Shown one piece after another: positions 30,276 through 43,961 of a stretch of 64,000 nt of DNA. Each line of letters starts with the position of its first letter. The first letter of the stretch is position 1. The stretch is from Omphiscola glabra (taxonomy: Eukaryota; Mollusca; Gastropoda; Lymnaeidae). The stretch is taken from contig OZ024808.1 in the NCBI GenBank assembly GCA_964017045.1, positions 7,015,284 through 7,079,283 of the forward strand, written 5' to 3'. The translations under genes and the position numbers were made by a program. Below the pieces are notes generated by a model that was not told where the DNA came from, made no database searches, and worked only from the letters and a program-made list of their open reading frames with translations.

Positions 30276-33200
30276 CTGGCAAAGAATGATCAGCAAAAAA
30301 TCTATTGGTCTTTTTAAAATGCAGTTTGTAATAAGATAAAATATGTAACATTGGCCTACAGATGATTGTCTACCCTGTATCCATATTAAAGTCTTATATT
30401 AGCCTACACTTCTTTGCTTAAAATATATGTCCATATTAAAGTCTAATATTAGCCTACACTTCTTTGCTTAAAATATATGTCCATATTAAAGTCTAATATT
30501 AGCCTACACTTCTTTGCTTAAAATATATGTCCATATTAAAGTCTAATGTTAGCCTAGAATTCTTTGCTCAAATATATATGTGCATATTAATAAAGTCTAA
30601 TGTTAGCCTAGAATTCTTTGCTCAAATATATATGTGCATATTAAAGTCTAATGTTAGCCTAGAATTCTTTGCTCAAATATATATGTGCATAATAAAGGTG
30701 GACGTTACCTTAAACATAAGATAACTGTGAAATCCCAGAAGTCCTAACACCACCATTCCACCAATGAACAAGATGACAACATCAATGAACAAAATGGCAT
30801 TGGTTTCTAGCCAGTCCGACCAGGACATGCGGAACTCAAATGCATTCCTGTGAGATGATAGACAAAAAAATGTACACTGGGAAAAAAAATTAAACAGATT
30901 ACTTATCTGGCAACTTCTATCATTACTCTGAATTAATTTGATTCTTCTAATTTTTGTGACTTCTGATTTTAGCTGCTTTAAGGGAAGTCAGCCATTTTGT
31001 TTGTTTTAAAAAATGATATTTATTAACTCATTCTAGACGACAGTGCTACTTCCTTAATTTGTATTCTTGAATGAAGGGAAATAAATCCCTTTGGCAATCG
31101 TTTTATATTTGAAAACAAAATTTTTTTTTAGCTGCTAAATATTTATTAATTTGAATAAATTATGGCTAAATGCATCCAGAAATGAATGAGGTTAAATACA
31201 AAAATGACATAAACGGCGAAAAAATAACAAGCAATGACTAAAAAATTAATGCTAGATATAGACACACCGTACTAAAGCACCCATGGCTTGAAAGTGAAAC
31301 AAGATAAAAAAACTTCAAGTTTGAAATCACGCCATCACCTGAAATCTCAAGGGAAGCGAGAGTATGTTGCTGTTTTAAAATAAAAACGAGAGAGGTGTGT
31401 CACTACACGACACGATGCCTTTCAGTGAATCCGTTTGTACCGCCCAAGGATGCATTTAGTCGTAATCATTGGTATGAGTTTTTTTTTATAAAAAAAAGGA
31501 ACTTCTAGAACACCGCCCTGATAGATTTTAAAAATGTGTGAATCTTATTTCTAGTATCAGTTGCAAGATTATATACAAACTATATAAGACAACTAATAAT
31601 AATAATAATTATGAACATCTGACCAGGTTATGTAGAAGGTGCTGGCAATGAGGACAAAGGTGGACAGCAGGAAAAGCCAGAAGAATCGGTGGTTCCTCTC
31701 CCCGATACAAGCCTCCAGCCACGGGCAGTGATGGTCAAACTTCCTGACACACTTGTTGCAGTCCTCACAGTGCTTGGTTCTCATTGGTTGCTGGAACAAA
31801 GCGGAAGTCTGTGTTGTTTATATTTAGGGAGGCACGATGATGATTGACAGACTGACGGACAGAGTGACTGACTGATATACTTTTAATTTGAAGATATTGT
31901 TAACCCAGTGTTCAACACCGAAAAAGTCTTTTTTTTTAGCCCAGGCATTTTAGGGTTATTTTAAAGGAAGTTGATACAAAAAAATATTTTTAAAAATGAT
32001 TTCATTTGGTTGATAGACATTAAACATATAGTTGATTGACATTAAACATATAGTTGATTGACATTAATCATACAGTTGATATCTTTAAAACATGAATTTG
32101 ATATTTTAAAACATATAGTTCATAGACATTGAACTAATGTGATTTTGGTTTGGAAGATATCTATTTTTCAATGGCCTAATAAGTTTTTTTTTTTTTTAAG
32201 GAGTCCTTTAAACCAGACTCATTCATAAATTCATAAAAACAAAGAATTATCAATTAATAGAGAACAACAACCTATGAGTACACAACATTATTTCACAGTA
32301 GTCACACACACTGTACTTCATACCATTGAATACCCTTATTTCACAGTAGTCACACACACACGGTACGTTATACCATAATTTCACAGCACACACATGGTAT
32401 ATCATACCATTATTTCACAGTAGTCACACACACGGTACGTCATACCATAATTTCAAAGTACACACATGGTATTTCATACCATTATTTCACAGTAGTCACA
32501 CACATGGTACTTCATCCCTGGTTTACATTCCGTGGACAGCATGTGGCCAACCTCTTCATTGCCGTCATCCACGTTGTCATCATTGTTGTTCCGTGCTGCC
32601 TCGACGCTCTCATCGTTGATGTCAAAGTCATCGTCACTGTTGACAGTCTGCTTCATCTGCAGCTGAAGCTGTGAGATGACAGATCATTTTTATTTGAAGA
32701 GAAATTTCAGCGTTTTTTCTCAATATGATCAAATCTAAAGCTATATATGTCATAAAAATGAATCTCATACGCAATAAATATTCTCCTCATCTTGCGCAGT
32801 TCCACAACAATTTGGTCAGCAGTGTACAAGAGAAATTCGGCTGCACAACTTTAAAATAAAATGTAACAAATTATCAACAATGTTCTAAAGTAATAAATTC
32901 AAAATGAAGTTGGGCTTTGTTTTTCAATGCCATATGTCCTCATGTAAATGTAATGGAATCTTGGCAAAGAAGTTTTAACAAAATTGTGGTGTCCAGGTTA
33001 GAATGTTGCAAGACAAGTTTTCTTTTGAGAAATAATAAATAAATTTAAAAAATTTGATTCACGTGTTGAGTGCAAGGAGGTGAAGCGTTAAAAACTTTTG
33101 GAATAAATATCTTGGGACAGTGTAGAAGTAGAAACAAAAGCATGATTAAAACTGTTTGACAAATGTAAATTCAGGTGACAAGGCTGTCAGAGAAACTAAC

Positions 33201-34051
33201 ATTGAAGTGTACCACACCATAGACCTAATACTGACACCTACTACTGAAACCTACTACTGAAACCTACTACTGACACCTACTACTGAAACCTACTACTGAA
33301 ACCTACTACTGAAACCTACTACTGACACCTACTACTGAAACTTACTACTGAAACCTACTACTGAAACCTACTACTGAAACCTACTACTGACACCTACTAC
33401 TGAAACCTACTACTGAAACCTACTACTGACACCTACTACTGAAACCTACTACTGAAACCTACTACTGAAACCTACTACTGAAACCTACTACTGACACCTA
33501 ATACAGACACCTACTACTGAAACCTACTACTGAAACCTACTATTGAGGCTTTGTTATACTTGGTGACTGTGATATATCCCGGGTTGGTGAAGCAGGTCAG
33601 GAAGTACATGGCAAGTGACCACAGCACCATGAGTATGTAGATGGCGCCCAAAGCCACATACTCTCCGTCGATCAGACTGTGGTGTAAAACTGATTACAAA
33701 AAATTAAGCGAGTGTAAATGTACTTCAATACAATTTTTGTGATAAGGTTTTAAAGAAGTAAGCATTAAAAAAAAAATACTATTATAATAGGCAGGAACTC
33801 CATACACGACAGCTGTGTACAGAGCAACTTTCATCATTATAATATTATAATTGCTTAAATATATTTTCTAAAAAAATAACTATTTTTTAAATGAACATAT
33901 TTTTTCTGGAGTTATTGAACCACATGAGACAAATTCAAATCTTACTGGATTCCTTGAACAATAAGGTTGCTGGAACTCCGATGACAACAAATGTATGGCA
34001 GGTTCTGACAAACAAAGCCGCGCCACATTTATATTTACTGCACTGACACAT
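30090..34051 (-). CDS. ZDHHC12: ZDHHC12-type palmitoyltransferase, complete, 6 coding exons, 311 aa
   Basis: DHHC enzymes attach palmitate to cysteines of membrane proteins at the Golgi and ER. The six exons below sum to 936 nt, in frame from ATG to TAA. Features in order: helix 1 in exon 1 ([12 protein letters not shown]); helix 2 ([18 protein letters not shown]) then a TNPGY motif in place of DPG; an acidic stretch ([18 protein letters not shown]); zinc-binding cysteines ([17 protein letters not shown]) with DHHC ([16 protein letters not shown]); helix 3 ([17 protein letters not shown]); helix 4 ([18 protein letters not shown]); and the TTxE-like TTWE. The start is supported by an in-frame TGA four codons upstream. 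ZDHHC12 is the best fit because of VRTCHT, the ERNHRFF and TTWE contexts and the short C-terminus; another small DHHC is possible. Confidence 0.88.
30370..30690. repeat. 50-bp minisatellite in ZDHHC12-type intron 5
   Basis: About six units of CCATATTAAAGTCTAATATT AGCCTACACTTCTTTGCTTA AAATATATGT, in two subtypes; it ends some 20 bp from exon 5. Confidence 0.9.
30709..30847 (-). CDS. ZDHHC12: ZDHHC12-type exon 5
   Basis: Acceptor CTCACAG, donor GTAACG. It encodes [16 protein letters not shown] and transmembrane helix 4 to HSYLMFK. Confidence 0.9.
31624..31790 (-). CDS. ZDHHC12: ZDHHC12-type exon 4 with DHHC motif
   Basis: Acceptor TTCCAG, donor GTCAGA. It encodes [18 protein letters not shown], the catalytic DHHCPW and transmembrane helix 3. 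Confidence 0.95.
32280..32479 (-). repeat. Tandem copies of the exon 3 end and its 5' splice site
   Basis: Five degenerate 35-50-bp units repeat the last ~35 bases of exon 3 plus ATG-GTATGA (plus-strand form TATTTCACAGTAGTCACACA and then CATACCAT). The genuine exon end is at 32480. Confidence 0.85.
32480..32668 (-). CDS. ZDHHC12: ZDHHC12-type exon 3
   Basis: Acceptor CTCACAG, donor GTATGA; 189 bp, phase 0 at both ends. It encodes [18 protein letters not shown] through an acidic stretch to [12 protein letters not shown], the first zinc cysteines. Confidence 0.88.
33228..33540. repeat. 13-bp minisatellite, about 24 copies
   Basis: Unit ACCTACTACTGAA with GAC variants, directly abutting the end of ZDHHC12-type exon 2. 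Confidence 0.95.
33541..33689 (-). CDS. ZDHHC12: ZDHHC12-type exon 2
   Basis: Acceptor AATCAG ends at 33690. It encodes [18 protein letters not shown] to [15 protein letters not shown]. The likely donor GTAGGT (33540-33535) is the first unit of a 13-bp tandem repeat, so the exact end is less certain. Confidence 0.75.
33946..34051 (-). CDS. ZDHHC12: ZDHHC12-type exon 1 (start exon)
   Basis: ATG at 34051, donor GTAAGA after 33946. It encodes [18 protein letters not shown] then [17 protein letters not shown], resembling the human start VRTGHTVLTWGITLVLF. The phase-1 end fits only an exon 2 start at 33689. Confidence 0.75.
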
Positions 34052-34157
34052 TTTATTGCATCAGCAGTCGACAGACAGCAGACAAAACTCTCTACCTGAA
34101 AAGAAAAGATGAAAGTAAACAAAGTAAATAATAACCACTTCAAGTGTTTCACAGAAC

Positions 34158-34467
34158 TTAACTCTTAACATTCCACCTTACCATTTTTTCACTTTTTAAA
34201 TAGACATTTACTTAACTCTTAACATTCCACCTTACAATTTTTCCACTTTTTAAATAGACATTTACTTAACTCTTAACATTCCACCTTACCATTTTTTCAC
34301 TTTTTAAATAGACATTTACTTAACTCTTAACATTCCACCTTACCATTTTTTCACTTTTTAAATAGACATTTACTTAACTCTTAACATTTTTTCACTTTTT
34401 AAATAGACATTTACTTAACTCTTAACATTCCACCTTACCATTTTTTCACTTTTTAAATAGACATTTC
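34158..34467. repeat. 54-bp minisatellite, about six copies
   Basis: Unit CTTAACTCTTAACATTCCAC CTTACCATTTTTTCACTTTT TAAATAGACATTTA; one unit lacks 16 bases. It lies about 100 bp upstream of the ZDHHC12-type ATG, in its 5' region. Confidence 0.95.
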
Positions 34468-37400
34468 TAGCGACCTTAAAAAAGAATCAATTACTTTTAC
34501 AATTGATATCGTGTGTCATCTGTAAATTGCAAGGCGCGAAGCATTTGGTCGCATTAGCAATGGGGCGGGGGATGATCTTGCATTTGCTCGCAATAGTAAC
34601 TTAATTTACTGTATGCAGTGTTTTTGTAACAAAAAAGGTGCCGGACGTCATGCATTGGGGGTGGGGGGCATGATTTTTATAACTATTATGGGGGTGTCTA
34701 AATAATGTGATGAAAAATTTGTGACAATAGGGGAGGAGGGGTCCAAAATCCTCCTAAATAGTATGACGTCAATTGTGGCTGGCCCCTTTTTAAAAAAAAT
34801 TTTTTTTTTGCCCCTGCCTTTATCAATATCATTAAGTACAGTTTAAAAAATGTTTTTGATCATAGGTCATTAAAATATGCAGTTTGTCTTTGCTTCTCAG
34901 GTTCAGTTTTGGATATATCAACGGGCTTTGCTATTTTCATGTGTTATGTGGTTGCGTCTGTTAATATTCTGACCTCTTTATTAGCAGGACAGGTGATTGA
35001 GAAGTAATCTGTATTTTTTCCATCCACTTTACCGATTTTTATCAACCATTCACACGCAGTGGTGTAGCTAGTGTTAGTGCTGCCATGGGCATGAAAAAAG
35101 GTGCCAGTAAGCAGTTCAGGTGTGTTCTATGAAAAAAAAAAAAAAAAAAAAGCCCTGACTATATGTATAGCTAGTCCATGTCTTAAGCATTCCCATAGCC
35201 ATAGTGGGAACAACAGTTGATACAATCTCACATAGATTAAGGATGACTTATAAAGTCTGCACATTAAAATTCATTTAAATGGAACAAACAAAAAATTACT
35301 AACATATAATATTATTTCATCGTATAATAATAAAAATAAATAATGTATAGGCCTAAAGTGTAAGCCAATATGTAATACAGTGAGTATCTGTAACACCTAC
35401 CTAAGATCTTAGATAAAGGCTATACATTAGGCTTAAATATATATCTGACTGAATCAATGTTAATCTATAATTTATAGTAAGTAGTAAATGGTTACTGAAC
35501 TTTATCCACACACACACAACTCTCTCTCTCCCCCCCCCCCCCACTCCCACCAAATTTATAAGCCTTAAATTAAGGCTACATTGTGATTAATATGGAATTT
35601 CTAGGGTAACATCTTAAGTCTAAAGTACAATAATTTTCATTAATAATAATAGGCTAATTTTAACTGATTTTAAATATCAGTATGCCTACCAAAAGACATG
35701 ATTGAAACAGTAAAATGAACAAAGAGATATGCTAAAATATTATGAGACTTGATATGAGTCTTGATAGATTTCCAATGAACTATTTGTATTAGGCCTAGTT
35801 ATTATGATAGGCATAGCCTAAGCAAAATGAAAAAGCTATTTTTAAGTAACTGACTTGATTCTTTTTTTTTTCCGACTCTTACTCAAAGTCTTATAGTTTG
35901 ATTTATTTTACATTATTAATTATTATTATAGTTAGAGTGTTAAACTATTGAATTGAGTTGCTTTAGTAGACCTATATTTATATTGTTGACAATCCTCAGA
36001 ATGACAGTCTCAAATTAAAAATATAATACTATTCGTTAGAAAGTGTCTTGCTACTACTAGCCGCCTGTAATTGGTGACTTAAGCATATTCATTTTTTTTA
36101 AAATTTCGATCTTCATTAGACTCTACATCTACATTACTTGAATATTTATTAAGCCTTAAGCCGAAGCCTTCATTTAAGCAGTTCAGCCTACTTGTTGTTT
36201 ACTGACATTGTTTGGCCCTTGGAGTTGGGGCCGGGGTCTTACTAACCTCAGTAAACTGGCCAAAGTGAAGAGTGTTCATTTATCAGTTAATTATTGTAAC
36301 ATACATTGTAGCCTATGTTAACTATGTATGTATTATCACTATTTATTTACTATTTTTCATTAAATTTTGTAAATCCTCAGTCAGTTTAAACAACCACCAG
36401 ATTAGATCCACTCCTAAAATTCAGTCTTAAATCTGAATTTGACTTCACAATCACTGTGACATATGAGTTCAGAATAAGTGAACTGAAAGTTTGATATCAT
36501 AATGTTAAATCAATAAAATGATTGGGGTGAAGAATGAGGAGATTACCCATAAAAGGCATAACTCTAACCATTAATACTTATTTTCTATTTATTACTGACT
36601 CAGTCTCAGTGTGAGTAGTAGTACTGCCGAGTTAGTGACTTTTTTACTTAGGGCACTTATGTCGCGCCCTTTTAGGAAGTATTAGAGTTGAGCATCATTA
36701 TTAATTTATAACAGCTAATAACGTATATGATAAAACATATGTAATAGCATATTCATTTAAAAAAAAGCTCAGTCGAACCAGAATTTTAAAATCAACTACT
36801 AAAACTGATTAACATCGCAGCCATTTTCGTAAGACAAATATGTGCAAGATATGGACAACTCCCGTTTTGTTTACTCTCAAAATTTGCTGTCCAGTTTTCT
36901 TCCCCTGTCATTTACGGTTCTTGAACTTAAATTTTTTAAAAATATTTTTAATTGTGCACCACAAGAGCCCCCCCCCCCCCCCCCCCATTAAATTTTTCAA
37001 ATATTTTTTTTATTTAGCTTAACGTTTTCACGGCTCCATTTAATCATGATTACATACTGACTCTCTACTGTTAATTAGACACTTTCACTTTAAATACCTT
37101 AAACATGAACGAATGGAAGTTGTGGATGCAGCATTCTACTTCTACAATTACTACTGATTCAGTTTGTTGTACTTTTGAATGTACCATGTATTAAACTTCA
37201 TGTCATTACGTTAAGTCTTTACGTATATCAGTTGTGTGAATGTGGCGCCCCCCCCCCCCAATTTTTTATGACAATAGCATGGGAGGGAATAATTCTACTT
37301 TTAATTAAAAAAAAAAAAACCAAATTAACCCCGTCATTGTCTCCTAATCTAAATATTACTCCACGTGATTTCTAGTAATTAGTACACATCAGACATGTTA

Positions 37401-40400
37401 GATTGAAGATGAGCAAATTATGATTATATCCCACTAGGAGATTCAGATTTAAAGGGGGTGGGGTGATATACTTGACCCTAGTGTAAGTGCTGTATTATTC
37501 ATTCTTGATGTTTTGAGGATAAATAAATTTGAATAATTTCATGCCACCCAAATACTTAGGCATCCGTTAGTAAATCGGTTATCAAATAAAAGAACATCTA
37601 TTGGCTAATTAGCATTTTTTTAAAAATTTTTGTGAGGAGCTTTGTGAACTTTATTTTTGTAACAAACATTCATTAATTCACAAACTCGCACATAAGAAAC
37701 CTAAGCAGACCTTGCACGTATCCAGTAATTGTAGAAAACAAAATCTATTTTTAAAAATAGTTTTTAATGGTCTCTTCATTTGACATTAGAAAAAGAAGGT
37801 GTGATTTCCTTCTCATTAAAAACAAAATGAAAGAAAGCATTTAACAGACTGCAGGTAAATGTTACTTGTAACATAGTTCATGATGGTAACAACCATTCAA
37901 GTAATCTGCTACGGACTAGTCTCTCACATATTCACCCAAACAGCACATGCATTTACTGAAATGAAAAGACACCAGACATTTTGTGACAGCTGTAGCATTA
38001 AACACATGCAGCCCCAAGATATAGATTAGAAATGCATTTTCTTCTGAAATTTTTTATATGGGGGTTGGTGTGTGAATAATAATTTGTTGAGCATTCACCA
38101 AATGTCTCTTAAAGACAAATGAATCTTTCATCATTATTTGCACGTTTTCCCATAAATCATTGTGGTGAGGAATTTAAGCATTGATCAAGTGTACGAGTTG
38201 TATTTTTCCACAGCAAATCTTCAAATTAAAAAAAAATAAATTCAAAGAAGTGCTATGCAGTCTGTTCAAGCAGAGTCGCAGCATTACACAGTATACATCA
38301 AGTTTACAATAATCTGAGAGTGGAAAGGAGCCAACATTAATACATTTATAAAGAATAGTTGGCTCTTTGCCACTCTCAAAGGGAGAACAATAATTGAACA
38401 TATATAGCATTGGCATTTTTAAACATATTCAATTCTTGAACAAACTATACTTTAAATAAAATGATTTATATTCTATGTATATTCTAATGAGCAACCAAAC
38501 ATATTTTTATTGTTAAATTTTGTGTGTGGAAACAAAAATTAGTTTTGCCTGATAAACAGTATAAAAATAGGTAATGGTTTGACTTGATCTACATTCAATC
38601 ATAGGCAATGTGTAAACTACATTCAATCATAGGTTAACATTTTGTCGTCATTCAATCTTAGGTAACAGGTAATCTAAATTCAATCAAAGGTTAATGTTGA
38701 CCTGATCTGCATGGCCCAGGCATCAAAATATTGTTTGTTTTGTCACGGCCCAGGGAACAGTTATAATGGTGCCAGGCTTGTAAAACAAAAAAAAATATAG
38801 GTAAATCTGGCGTGCTCAGACGTGTAAAGCGGTTAGAAAATGATATTAAATTTTTACCCCACCCGTTATTATCTTTCAAACACCAGACCTAAATGTCTTG
38901 CATGTGGTCTAACTTTATTTTTATTTAATTTGACCATTTACAATTAAATATATACATTTTTATTAGAACTATGAGAGACCTTCATGAGGCTGTTGATTTG
39001 CATTGTGGTGAAATAAATATCTTTTGAAACCTCAAAAACGTTTTAATATCATCAATCACCCGACCGTCACATTTGATCAAATGGGGAGTATGCACCTCAT
39101 CATTATATTTTAAAACGTTCTTTCAAAAATATCATTGACAATACTTTCACAAATTAAATTTTAAAAAAATGCAAAATATTATTGTTTTTGTGTTTACTTT
39201 GGTTGTTGACAATATCTCTCATCATTTGTTCATGATCTTACAAAGCCTGCATGTGGTCCCTTGCAAGGAGATGATCAGAGTATTACAATCAAATACTGAT
39301 GTCACAATAACTCATCAAATGGGCACATTTACACTGGAACTTCAATAACAAGGAGTAAAAATATTAAAACAATATACATCTGATGGTTACAATTAAACAG
39401 TGTATAACTTTGAGGATATTTATTTTTTCTCTTTATAGATTGAACTGATTTATGAATTTTCACCAAGTTACTTTGACAAGTGCATTGGTTGCACATGATC
39501 ATGTTGTATTATTAAACAAAAGCACAACTCTGATTTACTTTTGTCCAAAGTGCAACACGGCACCACCCTGCTGGTAGAGCCAACAGATAAAATGTAGCAT
39601 TACAGCGCGCCACTGACAGAAACTTTTCTGTGAAACATAAGTTAGAGAATAAATACTGAGATAATGCACATCTTAAAGCTGAACCCAAAAAATCCAATCA
39701 TTTGACTCAACTGATCTCCACGAGAACAAAACATTAAAAAAAAGGTAACTTAAATTATTGGACATTATTATATTATTAACCATGAGCATCACAACTCGTG
39801 CATTCTAGGAGGACCACTTCTAGCATGGGTGTGGGGGGTGGATGTTCTCTTTGTTGTATGAGCACACAGTGGCAAGTGATGGTGGCATGCACGCATTGGT
39901 AGTGGAGACACATAATTCCATCGTGATCAAGCATGCTGCTCTTATTAAATGGGTTAGCAAGCTGCGGGTGATTCGAACTAGTCTGTTCTATCTTCAAACG
40001 GTCTGAAGGATGAAGAGATGATGGTGGAGAGAATGGTGAATGGTCCTCAATTGGCCCCCTTTTGGAGATTTATTATCTTACACTACAAACAAATTTTATA
40101 AAAATGTGCATGCAACACTATCAGTACCACCAATAGACAAGTATGAGGAAGACATTTGACAACTATCCCTCTGGTAATAGAATATGTAGAAATGTACCAC
40201 TCCAGCTTAATTATTTAGTGACACGGTTTTATTTGCAGTGATCAGCCTAACAACTCAAAAACGTCAAGCCCTACTTTAATTTTGTAATTTTAAAATTACT
40301 TTATCAGTAGGAATTCCTTAAACTGAATGTGTAAATCGCATTCTATTTTCATGAGCACCTTTGCTGTCATTTCAAGTAAAAGTATAGAGATAACTATAAG

Positions 40401-42690
40401 CAGATTGTGTAAAAAGTTACATAATTGTATTTACATAAAATTAATGCATCTTTCCTTTCTTTACCGGTAGATAACAGATTAACTCAAGAAATATTATTTG
40501 GAAAACATATATTATTACTGGTATATAAATTACCCTTTCTGATTTATATTTCATTAACTTTAACTAGATCACAGCTCCTCTCCCCAAAAATTTAAATCGA
40601 GTTGTCACGTGCTACTTGTTCACATGTGGCGTAGGCCTCTACGTTACAGGGTGGTCTTATCATGGGTTGGGTCTATTTGATAGGGCCAAGTTTACACATT
40701 ATGGCAGGTCTTTTGGGTATCTATTCTTGCTTACTAATGAAGGTCTGGTTGTTATAAATGATTTCATGAAAATAAATATGACTAAACTGTAAATCTTTTC
40801 TAAGAGCCAATGTTTTTAAAGTACATGATATCTTTGCATGAATTTACTGCCCAAGAACAACATTTTTGTTAAGTATTTAGCAGTGAATTCAATCAGATTT
40901 TTAAAAAAAATAATACTTTAAAAAAAACAACAGTTATAATTGAGTTGACACAAATATGTACATGATTGCTGTGATGTTAACATGACTAGGACAAACAGAA
41001 AGAAAAACGCAATTTTTTATTTAAACTAATCCTTTGATGATGTCAAAATACGAAAAATTAATAATTAAAGTAGTATACCTATCCATTTCCCCCCCAAAAA
41101 TCAACTAAAGGCTCAGAGACTCAATGAAACATGGAAGTGATATTTCCGTAATGACATTTTACTTAAGGACAGTGAAGTTGACAACATTTTTTATTTAAAC
41201 TAATCCTTTGATGATGTCAAAATACGAAAAATTAATAATTAAAGTAGTATACCTATCCATTTCCCCCCCAAAAATCAACTAATGATGTATGCTATCATAC
41301 AAAGAAATGCTTGACATCAGAAGCTGGCGTCCGAGTTGAGTACCCTGATCTAGGTCATGCAACATTATTTCCAACTTCGTTGACCAGACAACATACCATG
41401 AAAATGGGAAAATCAATGTTTAGATATTTTATAGGTAATAATGTATTCAAACAAAGAAGTTGGAGGGCAATGGCCACATGACAGATTTTTAAACAGTTAC
41501 TTACTGTCTATGCCTTTATACACAAAGAAATATAGATGTTGAGATGGTAGCTATTTGTTCATAGTCTGACACTTGTTGCACATTCCACCAAATAAATAAG
41601 AATCATTGCCACGATGAAACTATCATCACTCCCCCCCCCCCCAAAATTCCTCAGATGGACAAAACATAAATACACCACTGACATTTCGTGTCAGTGATCA
41701 TACAAAGGTTTGCACGCATGTACAATAAAACTGATTGTTGAAATGGCCAGGGTTTCGCTGTAAGTCACTTGCACATTTTCACAGTTTTCCCCCACGGCTA
41801 AGTAAGGTGTGGCCATGTTCAAATACCAGATACAGATATATACATTACCAGGTGATCGATGTCATTATAGAAGTTTACAAAAAAAACAAACAAACATACT
41901 GCCATATATTTCTCTTCTTTAATCTAATAATAATCAGCCCATGAGGTGGGCGCAGATCTAGAAGTAAGAACAAACCTTATCAATCACCAGAGACTGAACA
42001 TTTGGAATAAAAGCACACAGTGATTGAACAGAAGAGGAAACTTAAGAAACATTTCTCTTTAGTTAAATGAGATTACTAACAGAAAATTTATAAAAAAAAG
42101 AAGGAAAAAAAAAAGACTCGGTGAGAAGAACATTGTGTTATAAATAGAGCAAAGAATTCTTGTAGGCACCTTGTATCTAAGACCAAGCCTGGATATCTGG
42201 CTTCAATATTTCCTCACAGCACTCATGACTAGGAGACAGGTCAATTCAGGAAAAAACAAAAAGAATCAATTTTGTTTATTTGCAGCAAGACTGGTGTATC
42301 GGCGGCAACAGGAAAGGACGTATACATAAAAACCAAAATCTGTTGAGCTGATGGGTGCACAGAACCGTGTGATACTATCAGGAGCGGTGGCTTTGATCAT
42401 TTTAATATTTCATTAAAGGTTTGGTCATATTCATTCACTCAAAAAATGTAGATTTTTGTTTATTTCCACTTTCCACATTTTTTCCGCAGCCCATCAAAAT
42501 TAAACAATTTAAATAAAATAATCTCATAATGGAGTAACAAATTTTTAATTAAAAAAATATTTTGGTATGAAAATCTGAATCTTATGTTAAACTTGTCAGT
42601 TTTCTTTTTTAAAAAAGGAAGTAATTATAGGGAACAAAATAATTTGGAAACCTGATGCCACATTGGTGGCCGGGATAGGTGAATAACAAA
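34468..42690. other. Intergenic between ZDHHC12-type gene and Abl, no gene recognised
   Basis: About 8 kb with only short, unremarkable ORFs. It contains poly-C runs (35531, 36970, 37248, 41632), a fragment starting CAGTGGTGTAGCTAG at 35058 that resembles the left end of the repeat at 62.1 kb, and a directly duplicated ~90-bp segment (41012-41107 and 41189-41281). Part may be Abl 3' UTR. Confidence 0.5.
41012..41281. repeat. Direct repeat pair, about 90 bp
   Basis: TTTTTTATTTAAACTAATCC to CCCCAAAAATCAACTAA occurs twice with an ~80-bp spacer and almost no difference. Confidence 0.9.
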
Positions 42691-43150
42691 ATCATGGTTA
42701 CACTTTGTGGACATAGACTGGAGATGACAAGAAAGAGAAGAATGATGGACACTTTGTGGACATAGACTGGAGATGGCAAGAAAGAGAAGAATGATGGACA
42801 CTTTGTGGACATAGATTGGAGATGGCAAGAAAGAGAAGAATGATGGACACTTTGTGGACATAGATTGGAGATGGCAAGAAAGAGAAGAATGATGGACACT
42901 TTGTGGACATAGACTGGAGATGACAAGAAAGAGAAGAATGATGGACACTTTGTGGAAATAGACTGGAGATGACAAGAAAGAGAAGAATGATGGACACTTT
43001 GTGGACATAGACTGGAGATGACAAGAAAGAGAAGAATGATGGACACTTTGTGGACATAGATTGGAGATGACAAGAAAGAGAAGAATGATGGACACTTTGT
43101 GGACATAGACTGGAGATGACAAGAAAGAGAAGAATGATTGACACTTTGTG
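42691..43150. repeat. 49-bp minisatellite, about nine copies
   Basis: Unit GATGGACACTTTGTGGACAT AGACTGGAGATGACAAGAAA GAGAAGAAT. Since 49 is not a multiple of three and the unit has no stop on the minus strand, all three minus frames are open for ~180 codons. Confidence 0.95.
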
Positions 43151-43833
43151 GCATAGATGTAATCTAACAATAGAATGAAAGACTAACATTACAAAGCAAA
43201 GAAGTAAAATACAAGACTGTATCCACAAGACAATAAAACCTAAACAAGACTGTATAGACCCATGTCAATCTCCAACACTATTTCTTTGACGTGTCCAGCA
43301 ATTCGACTCCTAAAATAGAAAGACTTTGCAGACGCCAAGTGACTTTTAAAAAATACAACCGCCGTTTCCAACACAAATTTCCATCACTTTGAATAAAAGG
43401 TTAACTTCTTACATGTAAGCTATAAGCCTACCCTGGACTAAGCTGTACGCCACCCATCATATATGATCAGCTACAAGAATATGAATAAATCCCCAAAAAA
43501 TAAATATGCATTTCTATGTGTTCAAACTGAGGAACTGATCAGCGTACAATTCTAATCAGTCAGCTGTTGAAGAGCACAAAAAATAGAGACCAAACGGAAA
43601 ATAGAGAATAAGATCTATATAAATAGTTTCTATAAAATGCCTGATAAAGAGAAGGGAGTTTTCACTGTCCCTCGGCACAGCACAACCTTGAAGGTAAATG
43701 AGATAAATGACAGGTAGAAATAAAGAATGATCTGTTGAACGTTGATAAAGATGTGGCGTGTTGAAATAAATATAAATGATCTTGTGAGTCAACCAGTTGT
43801 TTCCATGGAACGGCTTGGAACAAAAGCTTGAAG

Positions 43834-43961
43834 CCAGACCATACCAAAAGAGCCGACTTTGCACTAATTATTATAATGATTACACTGTGAGTAAGAACCA
43901 GACCATACCAAAAGAGCCGACTTTGCACTAATTATTATAATGATTACACTGTGAGTAAGAA
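43834..43961. repeat. Perfect 64-bp tandem duplication
   Basis: CCAGACCATACCAAAAGAGC to GTGAGTAAGAA occurs twice with no spacer (43834-43897, 43898-43961). Confidence 0.95.

Noticed and set aside
42609..43228. Three overlapping minus-strand ORFs of 176-181 codons
   Set aside because: They are the three readings of one 49-bp minisatellite with no stops; leucine/serine-rich low complexity and no family features.
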